DNA of 64,000 nucleotides. It comes from Dipteronia dyeriana (lineage: Eukaryota > Streptophyta > Magnoliopsida > Sapindales > Sapindaceae). Shown one piece after another: positions 11,592-23,639 of this stretch; position 1 is the first letter of the stretch, and each line of letters begins with the position of its first letter. The notes beneath the pieces were generated by a model. That model saw nothing but the letters and a program-made list of their open reading frames with translations, did no database searches and was not told where the DNA came from. The stretch covers positions 78,338,069 to 78,402,068 of the forward strand of contig CM065301.1 of assembly GCA_032871835.1 (NCBI GenBank), in the 5' to 3' direction. Made by a program: the position numbers and the translations under genes.

Positions 11592-12241
11592 GTTCTATAT
11601 AGTGTTTGTTATGTAATGGGTTTGGGAAAAAATGTATGAATAAATTGTCAAAATAAAATGTTTTTTCAAAAATAAAATAAAAACAATCCATTGAGAATCT
11701 GTTCCCTTTCTCTCTCCTCTAACTATCTCTCCTTTCTCTTTTACCATATTCTGGAAAAAAAATTGAATCTTCATCTTCTCTCTCCTCCCATCTCTTTCTC
11801 TCCTTTCTATATTACCACGACAGTGGGAAAAAAATGAATATCCCCATTTTCTTTCCCCCCATCTCTTTCTCATCATTCTCTATTACCACAGTGGTGGAAA
11901 GAATTTTGAATCTTCCTATTCTCTCTCCTCTCATCTTAATCATCTCACCAGTGTTAGAGGTGGTGGTCACGACGACGGCCGGTGCAACGGCAGTGAGAGA
12001 CGCATGGTAGAAATGGGAGGCTGTAGAGCTCTTAGGGTGGGTGATAGAAATTATTTTGTGGTTGGTGATGGAGTTGAATAAAAGATGGGATAAAATAATC
12101 TCATTGATTTGGAGGCGATTATTTTATCCTCCTCTACTAGAATAAAAATGAATTTGGGATAAAAATAGTCATACTTGTTTGGATCGACAAAACATGGGAT
12201 TGTCCAATCTCAGTCTTATCACATACAACAAACGCACCCTA
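11592..12241 (+). mobile_element. MITE B, possibly PIF/Harbinger-like
   Basis: The right end read in reverse is TAGGGTGCGTTTGTTGTATG, followed by GATAAGACTGAGATTGGAC. The left end has a related GTGTTTGTTATGTAATGGG. The same right-end motif and a GGAGG(C)GATTATTTTATCCT block recur in the element at 13.26-14.1 kb. The GGGTGCGTTTG-type end with TAA beside it suggests a Tourist-like element. Boundaries are approximate. Confidence 0.45.
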
Positions 12242-12598
12242 AGTGTTTTGTCAACTTTTCTTTATCATTTTTAAGGATTTCAACAGTATCTCGCAAGATA
12301 AATATTTGGCCAAATCGATATGTGGACCCTCTCTAAAGAAAAGTATAAGACTCACAATCGACACAATCCCGTTTCAATGTGAGTTTTTTTTTACTCTAAA
12401 ATTTGGAAGTGATTTGGTTTCGTTTTGTTGAATTGTTCTTGGGTACTTTTTCTCTTTTCAGCCTTAATGTTTTTGGTAGTGATTCTGCACTAAGACATCA
12501 CATATTCATTAGTGTACGAGCTATTTCCAACTCTCTTTTGCTTGTTTGAACTATTATTTTATTTTACACTCTTTATCAAGTTGTGTTTGTGATTTAGA
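12242..12598. other. Non-coding spacer
   Basis: AT-rich sequence between two elements; no gene, repeat or motif seen. Confidence 0.6.
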
Positions 12599-13073
12599 GT
12601 CAGTTTGGTATTACTATAATTTTAAAAATAATTATTATTAGTTGTGCTGAATAAATAATTTATTGTGAAGTTAATTAGACAACTGTTTGGTTAATGTTGA
12701 TATTGAAATTGATGTGGATTAAAAATCAGCATTTTCATACGTTTGGTAAACTTTACCTTTAATTGTTGTGATTTTACATAATTACTAAAACATACCATGA
12801 AATTGAATTATCAAGCGAAACAAAAATTCTTTTCATATCTCTCAATCTCTCACTTCCATGGCAATCGAAAAATCTAGGGTTTGATAGCATCGAGTCTAAA
12901 AAAGTAAAGAATAAAAAATTGGGTGCTTTTTCCTTTACTCATTTATTTTCTTTTCACTACAATATTTTTTGATTTTTTTTACTTAACATACGGATATCTA
13001 TACCTACAACACTTCAATCTTTATCATTTTTTTAATATATTTTTTATTGATTGTATTTTTAGGTGAGTTTGTG

Positions 13074-13184
13074 ATGGTAAAGAAGAAAACTGATAGAGAA
13101 GAAGAAGTAGATTATGTGGTGGGTGATATGATGTTGACACGTCATGTGCCAACACCATTTAAGAAGGAATTTAGACGAAAATAA
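13074..13184 (+). CDS. Small hypothetical ORF between inverted arms
   Basis: A 36-codon frame starts MVKKKTDREEEVDYV and ends KKEFRRK. It is Lys/Arg/Glu-rich and directly follows a T-rich stretch ending TTTTTAGGTGAG, which could be a splice acceptor. I do not recognise it. It could be a captured exon or a remnant of an element protein, or chance. Confidence 0.2.
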   Translation: MVKKKTDREEEVDYVVGDMMLTRHVPTPFKKEFRRK

Positions 13185-13259
13185 ATCGAAAAGTCTAGCA
13201 TTACTCTAAATACAAATATATATTATGTTTAATTTCATATGATTCAAATTTATTTGTTC

Positions 13260-14105
13260 ATCATTGATTAAATATAAGATTAATTAAAAATGGGATTGGG
13301 ATTGGACTAAAAATAGTCCAATCCCGTGTTTGGGGAGTCCAAGCAATTGGGGCTATTTTTTATCCCAACTCATTTTTATCCTGCTAGAGTAGGATAAAAT
13401 AATCCCCTCCAAATCAACGGGATTATTTATCTCATCTCTTATTCATCTCCTTCACCGGCCAACTCCATCATCAACCACAAAAGAATCAAGATCTTCCACC
13501 CAATTCTTACAATAACCAAAACAAACAAACACTAATTTCATCCAAAAAAAAAAAATCAAACCCATCGCAATAAAATCCCACAATCATTATGTTCATCGAT
13601 TCCAAAAAATAATAAAACTCCCTCAAACAAACACAATCACATCACTTATCACCACCGACCTGGAAAGCTTCACTGATAACCAATCATCGTAGTCGTCGTT
13701 GCCATCGTGTTGCCTTCGCTGTTCGTGTCTTCTTATTTCAATAATCAGTCCACCAATGCTTTCGCTCTCAAATATTAACGAATGAGGGAAGAGAGGAGAG
13801 GAATAGATGGTATGATGAGTCATGGTAACAGAGTAGTGAAAAGAGGAGAGGATGAGATGAGAGTCAACGAGGAGAGAAAGAGGGTTTGATAAGTCATGCG
13901 AGGAGAGATAAATGGAGTTAAAAGAGATTGGACAATATGTTTATCCAATCCCATCACATACCAAACATATGATTGGACTATTTTTAGTCAAATCCCATGT
14001 TGCACCAAACATGGGAACATTATAATTAATTCAATCCAATCCAATCCAATCCAATCTCATCTCTTAAAAATAGTCCAATCTTATCTCGTACAGTAAATGC
14101 ACCGT
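13260..14105 (+). mobile_element. MITE A, same family as MITE B
   Basis: The right end in reverse reads TTACGGTGCATTTACTGTAC then GAGATAAGATTGGAC, matching the MITE B right end. The left end has GGGATTGGACTAAAAATAGTCC and an inverted version of the MITE B block (GATAAAATAATCCC). TAA lies at both sides. A (CCAAT)n stretch occurs near 14035-14055. It abuts the right long inverted arm. Confidence 0.45.
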
Positions 14106-14450
14106 AAAAGTTGTAAAGGAAGAAGCACCCAATTTTTTTTTTTTTTTTTTTTAGATTTGGTGGTATCAAACCCTAGATTTTTCGGTTGCCATTGAAGTTT
14201 GAGATTGGGAGATATGAAAAGAAAATTTTTCTTCCCTTGATAATTCAATTTCATGTATGTTTTAGTCATTAAGTAAAATCACATCAATTAAAGGTAAAGT
14301 TTAACAAGCGCACTAATACTGCTTTTAATCCATAATAATTTCAACAACAACCTTAACCAAACAGTTGTCTGATTAACTTCATAGAAAATTATTACTTCAG
14401 CAAAACTAACAGTAATTTTTAAAAGCTACAACATATGCTGGAAAACCTAG

Positions 14451-14936
14451 TATTGCTTTGTATTTATGTTAAGTCATTGGGGATAATTTAGTCTTTAAAA
14501 AAATTCATTAATTCAAATAGCAGATTCTCATCATAATTACTTTACAAAAGTAACCCCCACACACTTCTTAAAATTGTTGTCAAATCAACTAACATTCTCA
14601 AATAATCACTTTTGGAAATTTTACTAAACATCTTTTTTATATAAAAATTATTAAATAATCATATTTTAACTTCTCAAAAGCAATATTAATCAGGGCCTTA
14701 TTTTATTTGTAGCAACCAATTTTTTTAGTTGAAAAAATATTTGTTCATAAAAACCCAGCTATATATTAAAACATTATAAAATTTTAGGAAAAATATCATT
14801 TTCCCCTTAAGGTTTTACATATTGGAAAATTTTCCCCTCTAGTTTTATTAATGATCATTTTCCCGTTACTTTTTCTATTATAAAGTTAATAATTAGTTAA
14901 AAGACAATTATGTCCTCAAACTCAGAAATACCTTAG
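14451..14936. other. AT-rich spacer with a possible transposon end
   Basis: No gene. CAATATTAATCAGGGCC (about 14682-14698) looks like a transposon terminus. The block GGAAAAATATCATTTTCCCC (14789-14808) is typical of a plant MITE end, but no partner was found. Confidence 0.4.
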
Positions 14937-14944
14937 AAAAAGTT

Positions 14945-16033
14945 AGGGGAGTCAATTTGGGTTGGCGGGTCGTGTTAGGGTCAACCCGAACACGACACGG
15001 TTAATTTTAGATTAACACGAACACGATACGAATAACCCGTTTAATAAACGGGTTTGATGGATCGTGTCAAATGACCCGTTTAACCTATGAATCACAGAAT
15101 CAATGCTAATTCATAATTATTGTTTTGACAAAAATGCTAATTCATATTTGGTTCCTCTCAGCTGAATTTCTACCATTCCAAATAGATTAAAAGAAAATTT
15201 TATCCAGCAAAAACCTATGAGTCTTCACAAATATTTCAAAAATCAAAAGTAATTAGATAAATATTATACAATGAATTTCAACAAAAAATCAATAAACTAA
15301 AATAATATCCAGAAACTTAATAAACCCAGTAAAGAACATGTTCAATAATAATTAATTCAATAGTTGTTTCTGGACTGGTGTTGAAGCTCTTGTAAAATCA
15401 AGAGTAGATATATAAAAAATATAAACAAAAATAAAAAGGAGTAGAAAAAAGATCAACGAAATCGATGCAAAAGCAAGCCATCGACGGAGTCTGATAGGAG
15501 AATAAAACTCAATACGCGTAGGTTCTAGAGATTTGGCAAACGTGTCTGATGAGGACGAGAGAGACTCAAAGTCTCATCGGTGATAGATGGCGACGAAGAG
15601 AGCAAGAGCTCCGGGCTCCGGTGATGCTTCTCGTGGGTGCAAGAGATACAAGGTGAGTGTAAAAGTAAAAGTGATGAAGACGAAGAGTATTGAAGCGATG
15701 GGCTGCTGCTGTTAGAGTGTTGATAGAATGAAAGCAAAGCGATGGGTTGTTGCTGTTGAAGTGTCGGTAGAATGAAATTTAGAAAATTGGTTTAGGTTGT
15801 CACATTTTAGTTTATATAGTATACATAAAATTACATGAATGACCCTTAATAATAAATTTAAATATTTACCCGTACTAATCGTATCAACCCGTGACCCGCT
15901 AAAAATAATCCGAACACGGAACGATTATTAAACGGGTTAAACGGGTTGACCCATTTATTGACACGACCCGTTTAACCTCAACCCAACCCCGTAATAATCG
16001 TGTTCGTGTCATGACCCATATTGCCACCCCTGG
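14945..16033. mobile_element. hAT-type non-autonomous transposon (1.1 kb)
   Basis: The left end is AGGGGAGTCAATTTGGGTTG; the right end in reverse is CCAGGGGTGGCAATATGGGT. Subterminal regions hold many ACCCG/CGGGT motifs (for example AACGGGTTAAACGGGTTGAC) in both orientations. The flanks AAAAAGTT (14937-14944) and GAAAAGTT (16034-16041) match at 7 of 8 bases, as expected for a hAT target duplication. A 70-codon Ser-rich frame inside shows no transposase similarity. Confidence 0.75.
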
Positions 16034-16041
16034 GAAAAGTT

Positions 16042-17363
16042 CATTTCTAACCATTTAAAACATTGAGTAATCGTTTATAACCTATTTTCAAATTTTAATT
16101 GTTTATAACCTAATTTTTGTAATATTATCGTAATGCCCCTACATAAAAGCAGCCATTAATAATGATAATAATAATAATAAACATGTCCCTTTACTCTTCT
16201 TCTCTTCCACGACATCTCTTTTTCTCATCTTTCCTCCTTTCTCTTCCTCTTCCATTTTCAACTTCAAAAATTCATAGATCTTGCCAAATCGAACCCAAAA
16301 ATTTTGTAATAACACAAAACCCATGTAAAGGACGTTTGTAATGTTAATAGAAATTTTTAATCTATGTTGCAAAAACAATAGAACCCAGAAACATACTCAA
16401 AATGAAAAGGGAGTTACTCTTCCTATTAAAATAGAGAAATGATTTATAAGAGTATAAAAAAAAAAAACAAGCAACAAAACAATCAACGCAAATTCGTTTT
16501 TTTTTTATTTGTCTCTAGAGAAACTTGAAGCCTTGAACGAAGACTTGGATTGGATCTGTAAAAAAAAAAATGTGTGTTTGAATAATGATATTAAAGAAAA
16601 TGTCAAAAGCCAACATTATATAAAAAAGATTTCCCAGAAAATAAAACACAAAAACGAAGTGAGAGAGAATCATTTGAAAATAAATATTTTAAATAAATAA
16701 AATATTCCAATGTAAAACCAAATTCTAAATTAAAAAAAAGGGGGTTTTTTAGATGATTTTAATAGGATTTTCTTGGGAAAAAATGGGTGAATGTAATTTC
16801 GCTGGAAGAAGGAAAGCTCATGGATCCTTCAAAGACAGCTGTTTTGTGTTCTGGTATTGGTCTTCTCTTACAAAAACTTTTGATACAAAAAAAAAAGATA
16901 AATTTTCTGGGTTTAAAATTTTAATATTAGAAAAATAAATAAATTAAAAAAAAATCTTTACAGATTCAATAAAATTTTAATATTAGAAAAAGAAATAAAT
17001 TTAAAAAAATTATTTACAAATTCTTAATATTGTAATAAGTAATAAAAAAGGTAAAAAAGTATGTCATGGAAGAGAAGAAGATTAAAGGGGAAAATATTTA
17101 AATAAATTAAAAAATTAATTGACAGAGGTATTTTAATAATTTTAACTAAGGATCGAAAGAATTTATTACAAAATGGTTATAAACAATTAAAATATGAAAC
17201 AAGACTAAATTTTTTTTTCCCATATTCTATTTGGCTAAATTTGGCAATTCTCACCTTTTAATTATGAGAAATTGTAAAGTTATACATCTCCATTAACTTT
17301 TCTTTTCTTGAGAAATTTAGCCACAAGTGTGCCCAAAATACCCCTTTACTGTTTTTAATTTCT
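16042..17363. other. AT-rich non-coding region with a weak inverted repeat
   Basis: TTTTAATTGTTTATAACC (about 16092-16109) recurs inverted near 17173-17190, suggesting a decayed element of about 1.1 kb. The rest is A-rich low-complexity sequence; no gene is supported. Confidence 0.35.
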
Positions 17364-17371
17364 CTCCCGTA

Positions 17372-18236
17372 TAGAGATGACCATTTTACCCCGGGGCCCC
17401 AAACCCCCACTCCCCCTTCCCCATTTAGCGAATTTTTTTAGGGGGAAATGGGGAAATGGGGAAATGGGGGGGGGGGGGGGGGGGGGGGGGGAGGGATGGG
17501 GATGAGGATGACTTTTAACCCCAAATTTAAATGGGGTTAGGAATGGGGGGACCCGTCCCCATCCTCATTTCCCCATTTCCCCTACAAATTCCTTGAAATG
17601 GGGATGGGGTTGGGGTTAAGTGCCCCTATCCACATTTCCCCATTTCCCCCAAATATTATAATATTATATAAAAAATATATTAATATATATATTTATTATA
17701 TTTTCTATATTTTCAATATTTTCAATATTTTTATTATTTTTATTTTACTAACTATATATACATATTTATAAACTATAACTTAAATTATACACCAAAAAAT
17801 CTAACTATATATACATATTGATTTTCTTGTTAAATTACACACCAAGCAAGCTCCATATAATTTATTAACATATTTTACTAACTATATATACATATTAAAC
17901 AACTTAACTTTCATTTCAATTTGAATGGGATGTTATTTTGTATTTGAATTTATTGTATTGCGAATTTATGTGTTTCTTTAATATGTAATTTTTACTGATA
18001 CAGGAAAAATTGGAGAATGGGGGACCTCGGGAAAATGGGGAAACGGGAAAAAACGGGGAAAAACTGGGAAAAATAGGGGAAATTGGGGGATGGGGATGGG
18101 GATGGGGGAACCTCCCCCCAAAATTACCCCAACCCCATTTCAACCCAAATGGGGAAAGAGGGGGTGGGGGTTTGGAAAATGGGGTTGGGGATGGGGGGAC
18201 CTACATCCGCCCCCATTTCCCCATTGGCCATCCCTA
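17372..18236. mobile_element. hAT-type element with G-rich termini
   Basis: The left end is TAGAGATGACCATTTTACCC; the right end in reverse is TAGGGATGGCCAATGGGGAA. The flanks CTCCCGTA (17364-17371) and CTCCCGCA (18237-18244) agree at 7 of 8 bases. Both ends are packed with GGGGATGGGG or CCCCATTTCCCC motifs. The middle is AT-rich with three copies of CTAACTATATATACATAT. There is no transposase. Confidence 0.8.
17466..17491 (+). repeat. Poly-G tract (26 G)
   Basis: An uninterrupted G run inside the G-rich hAT terminus; it is capable of G-quadruplex formation and its length may be unreliable in assembly. Confidence 0.9.
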
Positions 18237-18302
18237 CTCCCGCACTAGGTTGCTTTTTCTCTCTTTTCATTCGGTTTTTGTCCCTTCTCTTTTAATGACT
18301 AT

Positions 18303-19196
18303 TGTCATATGTGAATTTTATCGTACGTACATGTCATCTTCAAAGAGGATAAATTGTCAGGTGGACATCCGAATAGGCATTCAGAAAATATCCTACAAGA
18401 CATCACCGAAAAAGAGAAAACCCGAGTAAGCAGATGCTGAAGAAAACCTGTTCAGGGTCAATCGACGTCATATACTACTCTGGATCAGTTAATGACACTC
18501 GGGGCTGGTTAACTGACATTTATACTCGGGATCAAATAACGTTACTCGGGACCAGCGGGTATTGTCCTTACTCGGGACAAACATGATGAAAACTGAATAA
18601 AAGTCCAACGCATAGCTCACGTGGATCAAGTCATTAAAATGTACGAAGATATCCATATCGAAAAGGAATCCCAATAAGAACAGAATATTAAACAGGAAAG
18701 GTTCCCAATCAGACAACAACTTTATTTCTTCAAAAAAACTATGCTCCTATAAGGAAATAAGTCCTAATTGGATAACCTTATTAGAGTCTCATTCGATCTC
18801 AAAACAAGACTCCGAAACAGGAAAGAAGACAATCAGCTTCAAGCAAGTAAATAATTGTAATTAAATACAAAGATCTTCTATTACTTGTACAAAGCAGATT
18901 AGGGTTCTATAAACATATAAATATACCCATAATCTCGTCAAAAAATATATACAGCATTTATAGAAAAATACAGAGAGAAAAAAGAGAGATCGAGAGCTTG
19001 TAATATTATAATTTCATAGTGGATTTTGGCTTGGTTGATCATTCAATCACCCGTGGACGTTTCTTCGGTCATCGGAGTTTTACCACTTAAAAAACTCGTG
19101 TCTGTTTATTTTCTCCTTCTCTCTCTCTCTTTGAAATCACAGCTGAAATCCAATCCTTGTTGGCTTTTCTCATAAGTCCTGAAATCAACATCAACA
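18303..19196 (+). repeat. 5' LTR of Tat copy 2
   Basis: 894 bp. It holds a TATA-type box TATAAATA at 18916-18923, which would drive the genomic RNA, and (TC)6 near its end. Against the 3' LTR I count about 17 differences in the first 265 bp, with far fewer in the rest. Confidence 0.95.
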
Positions 19197-19220
19197 ATTA
19201 GAGCTAGAAGGAGGGGCTTG
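19197..19220 (+). other. Degenerate primer-binding site
   Basis: Directly after the LTR the sequence reads ATTAGAGCTAGAAGGAGGGG. Tat elements carry a tRNA-complementary PBS here; this one looks mutated in its first bases and I cannot assign the tRNA. Confidence 0.4.
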
Positions 19221-19243
19221 AACATCCGATTTAATCAAAAGCG

Positions 19244-20950
19244 ATGGCAGGAAGCAGAAGCAGTTCTGGGGATGTCCAAAAATTTCCAGATAACTTCCAT
19301 GTTGGCAGTAGCTCGTGAGATCTCGTTGCAACCACAGAGAACCAATCTGCGTTCCTGGCAGGAATCCAGCAAGTTCCTCTGACCAGCGGAGACCTAACAC
19401 AACATTTTCGAGAAGCGTTGCAATAATTGGTGGCAGAAACAGCAAAGGAAGGAGTTGATTTACTAGCTGTAGAGGCACAAACCTCTAACCTCCCACCTGT
19501 GAGGCTTCGTTCGATCGTGGTAGGGACAGAACTAAAAGCACCGGAAGCCGAAAGAAACTCTGTTCCAATCAATCAGGCTGGATGTGAAACACCTTAAGAG
19601 GAACGACCATGCTAGAAGCAGAACCAGGATCAGACAGCCCGTGCTAGACACCGTAAACATGACCGGTACAGGGATCAGTCGTCATCAGAAGATAGCGATC
19701 AGCACCATCGTAAACGTCATCACAGAATCATACGTGAAACCCGGTATCAAAGTGAAGAGCCAGAAAGAGGAATGATAATCACCCAACAGTTCAACCATCA
19801 GGGAAGTCCGGTGGGAGACAGAGACATCGTAATCCAGAGCCTAACTTGAGAAGTCTAGAATAATAGGTGTCAAATGGATGCACTGGTCAGACGTTATGGG
19901 TATAACGATTTATCTGATGACGATTCTGACAGTCCATTCAACAGGGAAATCTTACGGACCCCATTCCCAGAAAGGTTCAGGATGCCGCACGTGGAGCAGT
20001 TCAAGAAAGACACAGACCCTAAGGAGCACGTCAGACGCTATAAAAGTGACATGGCTCAGTATGCCCACAATGATCCCTTACTGTGTCTCAACTTTCCACA
20101 AACTCTAGGAGACAGGTTCAAGATGGTTTGGGAGATTGCCCCCAGCAAGAAACATAAGTTTCAGTGAACTGAGCAGAAGCTTCTCAAGGCAGTTTCTGAG
20201 CAATGTTCATAGGAAAAAGTCAGTGGCTTACCTTTCTCAAATAAAATAAGGGAAAGATGAGTCGCTGAAGAAATACCTGGGGAGATTCGGCCAAACGGTA
20301 TCAGAAATTGGCAGTGCAAACGATGAAGCAATAATTGTTGCATTCATCAACAACCTGCATAATGGACGGCTATCTTTTGATTTAAGAAGAGCCCGTCTGA
20401 CCAGGTACGCTGATATGATGGATATGGCGTAAGGATATGCATTAGCCGAAGAATAAGAGTTAGCCACTGGAGGCTGCTACATGTATGGAGGAAAACCCGA
20501 ACAAAAGAACGCCGAGTCCAAGGTGCAGAACCAAAAGGGAAAATAAAAAGGAAACAGCAAGGAAAAAAACAAGGACTGGGGAAATGGGCGTATTGCCGAA
20601 CAGACCACGGAAAAATACTTAGGTAGATACACCAACTACACCCCTCTTCGGAAAAAGCATGAGGAAATCCTAGCCATTATGGAAACAAAGAATATGGTAC
20701 ATGAGCCACGCTGTCAATCTCAGTTTGCTTGGGACGATACAACCAGATATTGTAGGTTCCACAAGGAAACCGGTCATGAGACTTCCAAGTGTTACCAGTT
20801 GAGAGATTATATAGAAACCCTCATTCGGGAAGGACATCTACAAGATGTGATCTTGAAAAGGGATGAGAAATCAAAAACAAAGAAAGAGATCAGGGCTTAT
20901 CACAGATCTGGTCGAAATCAAAGGGTCAGTCTAGAGGCCAATCAAGTAAT
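19244..20950 (+). pseudogene. Tat gag
   Basis: Structural capsid gene. The frame opens at ATG 19244 (MAGSRSSSGD) and runs with several stops to 20167. It includes the typical Tat gag block from PFNREILRTPFPERFRMP to DPKEHVRRYKSDMAQ. At about 20210 the reading moves to frame 3 (KKYLGRFGQTVSEIG, AFINNLHNGRLSFDL), also with stops. The nucleocapsid-type zinc motif CRFHKETGHETSKC lies at about 20751-20792 (CX2HX4HX4C type). Gag proteins package the RNA into particles. Frameshift plus several stops make it non-functional. Confidence 0.85.
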
Positions 20951-21526
20951 ACATACAATCTTTGGAGGACCATCTACTGGGAGAAGTAACCGAGAGCGAA
21001 CGCAGGAAATCAGAGAAGTAGTGGAAGCAAGAAATAACTTTGACGTAAATTCGGTCGAACCGGACCCGAAAAGGGTAAAGGAAGGATGGGACCCAATAGA
21101 AGCAGACTCACATGGTGTCGATGTTCGACCAAATGACGCTCTTGTAGTAAGTGCTCGGATTGGTCACCGAGAAGTTAGAAGAATCTTGATAGATAATGGA
21201 AGTTCGGTAAACATTCTCGATGTAGCCGTCTATGATCAACTCAGGTTAGACCGAATGGATCTATAGCCTTTCCCTACCCCACTCAGTGGATTCAGAGGAA
21301 TTTAGGTCAGGTCACTTGGGACGGTAAAGATACCTGTGAAGATTGGAGTGGCACATTGCCAGAGAACTGTATTGCTCGACTTCGTAGTGGTAAACTTGAA
21401 CAATTTGCCATATAATGCATTATTGGGAAGGACATTCCTAAAAACTAAGGCTGTAACAGCCACGTATGCCTTAATGATCAAGTTCTCGACCGAACAGGGG
21501 TCGGTGTAGTTAAGGGATCCCAAGAG
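20951..21526 (+). pseudogene. Tat aspartic protease
   Basis: Frame 3 continues into an aspartic protease that would process Gag-Pol. The active-site block is ILIDNGSSVNIL at about 21186-21221, with Asn in the second position of the usual D-T/S-G triad. A downstream LLGRTFL-type segment near 21420 fits the protease C-terminal motif. A stop at 21264-21266 and another near 21303 break it. Whether DNGS retained activity in this subgroup cannot be judged from one copy. Confidence 0.75.
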
Positions 21527-23060
21527 ATGGCCCGAAGAGCTAACCTGTCAGTATATAAAGACAAGAATGATGAGCAGGTTTGCACTATAACACAGCCGGG
21601 TCAGAACAAAGAGCCACTATCATTCGAATTCGATCCAAGAGAAGAACCGAATGAATCCAAAACTGAACCGGTCGAAGAAATCATCTTGAAAGAAAATGAA
21701 CCAGACAAAAAGATCAAGATCGGGACCAACCTGGAAGGAAGAGTCAAACAAAGCCTCATTAATCTACTTAAAGAATACAGGGATGTGTTCGCTTGGAGTC
21801 ATGAAGACATGGTCGAGATAGATGCCCGAATAATATCCCACCATTTCACAGTAGACCCGAATGTAAAACCGGTGATACAAAAGAGAAGGTCATTAAATCT
21901 CGAGAGAAGTCAGGTAATCAAACAAGAAGTAGAGAAGCTACTCGTTGTAGGATCGATTAGAGAGGTCAATTACCCTTAATGGGTAGCTAATGTAGTCATC
22001 GTCCAAAAGAAGAATGGACAATGGAGGATGTGCGTAGATTTTACAGATCTGAACAAGGCATACCCGAAAGATAGTTTTTCACTTCCGAGGATAGATCAGT
22101 TTGTGAACGCTACATCAGGCCATGAGTTGCTCAGTTTCATGGACGTCTACTTGGGATATAACCAAATCCGGATGAACAAGGCTGACGAAGAAAAAACAGC
22201 GTTCACTACTGATTAGGGTTTATACTGTTATAGAGTAATGCCCTTCGGGTTAAAAAACGCAGGGGCAACATATCAAAGGCTGGTCAACAGAATCTTTGCA
22301 CGGCAAATTGGAAGGAACATGGAAGTATACATTGATGACATGTTGACCAAGAGCATCATGGCAGACAAGTATACTTCAGACCTGCGAGAGACATTTGATG
22401 TCTTGAGGAGATACCAAATGAAGCTAAATCCGAACAAGTGTTTATTCGGAGTTTCTTCAGGAAGATTCCTGGGTTTTCAAGTCTACCAAAGAGGAATCGA
22501 AGTCAACCCAGAGAAGATCCAGGCCCTACAGAAAATGATGTCACCGAGGACCCTCAAAGAAGTACAGCGCCTAACAAGTTGCTTAGCTTCTTTGGGTAGA
22601 TTCATCTCAAAGGCCACGGACAGATGCACACCCTTTTTCAAAATAATTAAAAAAGGGAAAGGACTCAAATGAAATGAAGAGTGCGAGCAGACATTCTTAA
22701 AAATTAAAGAATACCTAGGGCAGACTCTCATCCTTTCAAAACCTCAGATGAGAGAGACACTCCATCTGTACTTATCAATTACAGAACTAGCAGCCAGTTT
22801 AGTCCTAGTTAGAACAGAAGATGGAGTATATAAACCAGTATACTATACCGGCAAGGCATTTCTACCAGTCGAGACCAGGTATTCACTAGCAGAAAAAATG
22901 ACCCTAGCATTGGCTTCAGCAGCAAGGAAGCTAAGGCCATATTTTCAGGCTCATACAATCCAGGTACTCACTTTCTGTCCATTAAAGCAAATTCTACAGA
23001 AGCCAGAAACTTCAGGAAGACTGACCAAATGGGCTATTGAGCTAGTGAATTCGGTATCCA
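21527..23060 (+). pseudogene. Tat reverse transcriptase and first RNase H
   Basis: Frame 2. The connector holds DVFAWSHEDM and the RT shows VQKKNGQWRMCVDFTDLN, YPKDSFSLPRIDQ, the MPFGLKNAGATYQR block and the catalytic YIDDM near 22328-22342. The RNase H has YYTGKAFLPVETRYS and LAEKMTLALASAARKLRPYF. Together they copy the genomic RNA to DNA and degrade the template. In-frame stops occur at about 21979, 22216 and 22672. The frame shifts near 23050 into the second RNase H. Confidence 0.9.
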
Positions 23061-23560
23061 CTACGTCCCCAAGACATCCCTCAAAGGGCAAGCAGTGGTA
23101 AATTTTATAACAGAGTTCACAGAGCCAAACCTAGAAGCAAAAAAGATGTTGGGAAAAAATTTCCCATGGAAATTGTATGTTGATGGCTCTTCAAACACTC
23201 ATGGCAGCGGGGCAGGGATCGTAGTATGCACTCCTAAAGAAGATGATGTCGAATGTGCCATGAGGTTTGACTTCAAAGCAATCAACAATCAAGCCTAGTA
23301 CGAGGCGCTACTAGCTGGACTCAAAGTCTGCATATCTCTCAGGGCAGATGAAGTCGAGATATTTAGCGATTCACAGGTAGTTGTCAACAAGTCCTGGACG
23401 AGTACCAAGCCAGGGATGAAGGCATGATAGCCTACCGTGACATTGCAAAACAGCTCCTCTAGAAATTTAAAGAATATAAAATTACCCAGATCCCCAGGGA
23501 GGAGAATGAAAAGGCAGACGCATTGCCCAAACTAGCGTTCGCAACAACCACAATCAGGCC
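23061..23560 (+). pseudogene. Second (archaeal-type) RNase H of Tat
   Basis: After PKTSLKGQAVVNFITEFTEP comes a second RNase H domain: LYVDGSSNTHGSGAGIVV (first catalytic Asp at about 23182), the YEALLAGLKV helix with the Glu, and FSDSQVVVNK with the next Asp. Two RNase H domains in tandem are a recognised trait of Tat elements. A stop replaces the codon before YEALLAG (about 23296) and another ends the frame near 23427. Confidence 0.85.
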
Positions 23561-23639
23561 AAAGACTATTCTGGTTGCACATCTCCTCAAACCGAGCACA
23601 TCTGAACCGAGAAACTTAGAAATTTCAAAAATCTGAACA

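Larger units (their letters stand above)
12600..14450. mobile_element. Element with long (about 340 bp) inverted arms
   Basis: The left arm (about 12600-12940) and right arm (about 14106-14450) are inverted copies. For example AAATCTAGGGTTTGATAGCA on the left pairs with a complement around 14160-14185, and both hold ACAACTGTTTGGTTAA or its complement. Arms of this length suggest a Mutator-like or foldback element. The right arm may continue to about 14698 (GGCCCTGATTAATATTGC in reverse), implying a deletion at the left. No transposase was seen between the arms. Confidence 0.6.

Noticed and set aside
15525..15737. 70-codon Ser-rich minus-strand frame in the hAT element
   Set aside because: No match to hAT transposase or any motif; low complexity.
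19191..19572. Minus-strand frames of 95-113 codons opposite gag
   Set aside because: Shadows of the Tat gag N-terminal region; the plus frame carries the family-specific signal.
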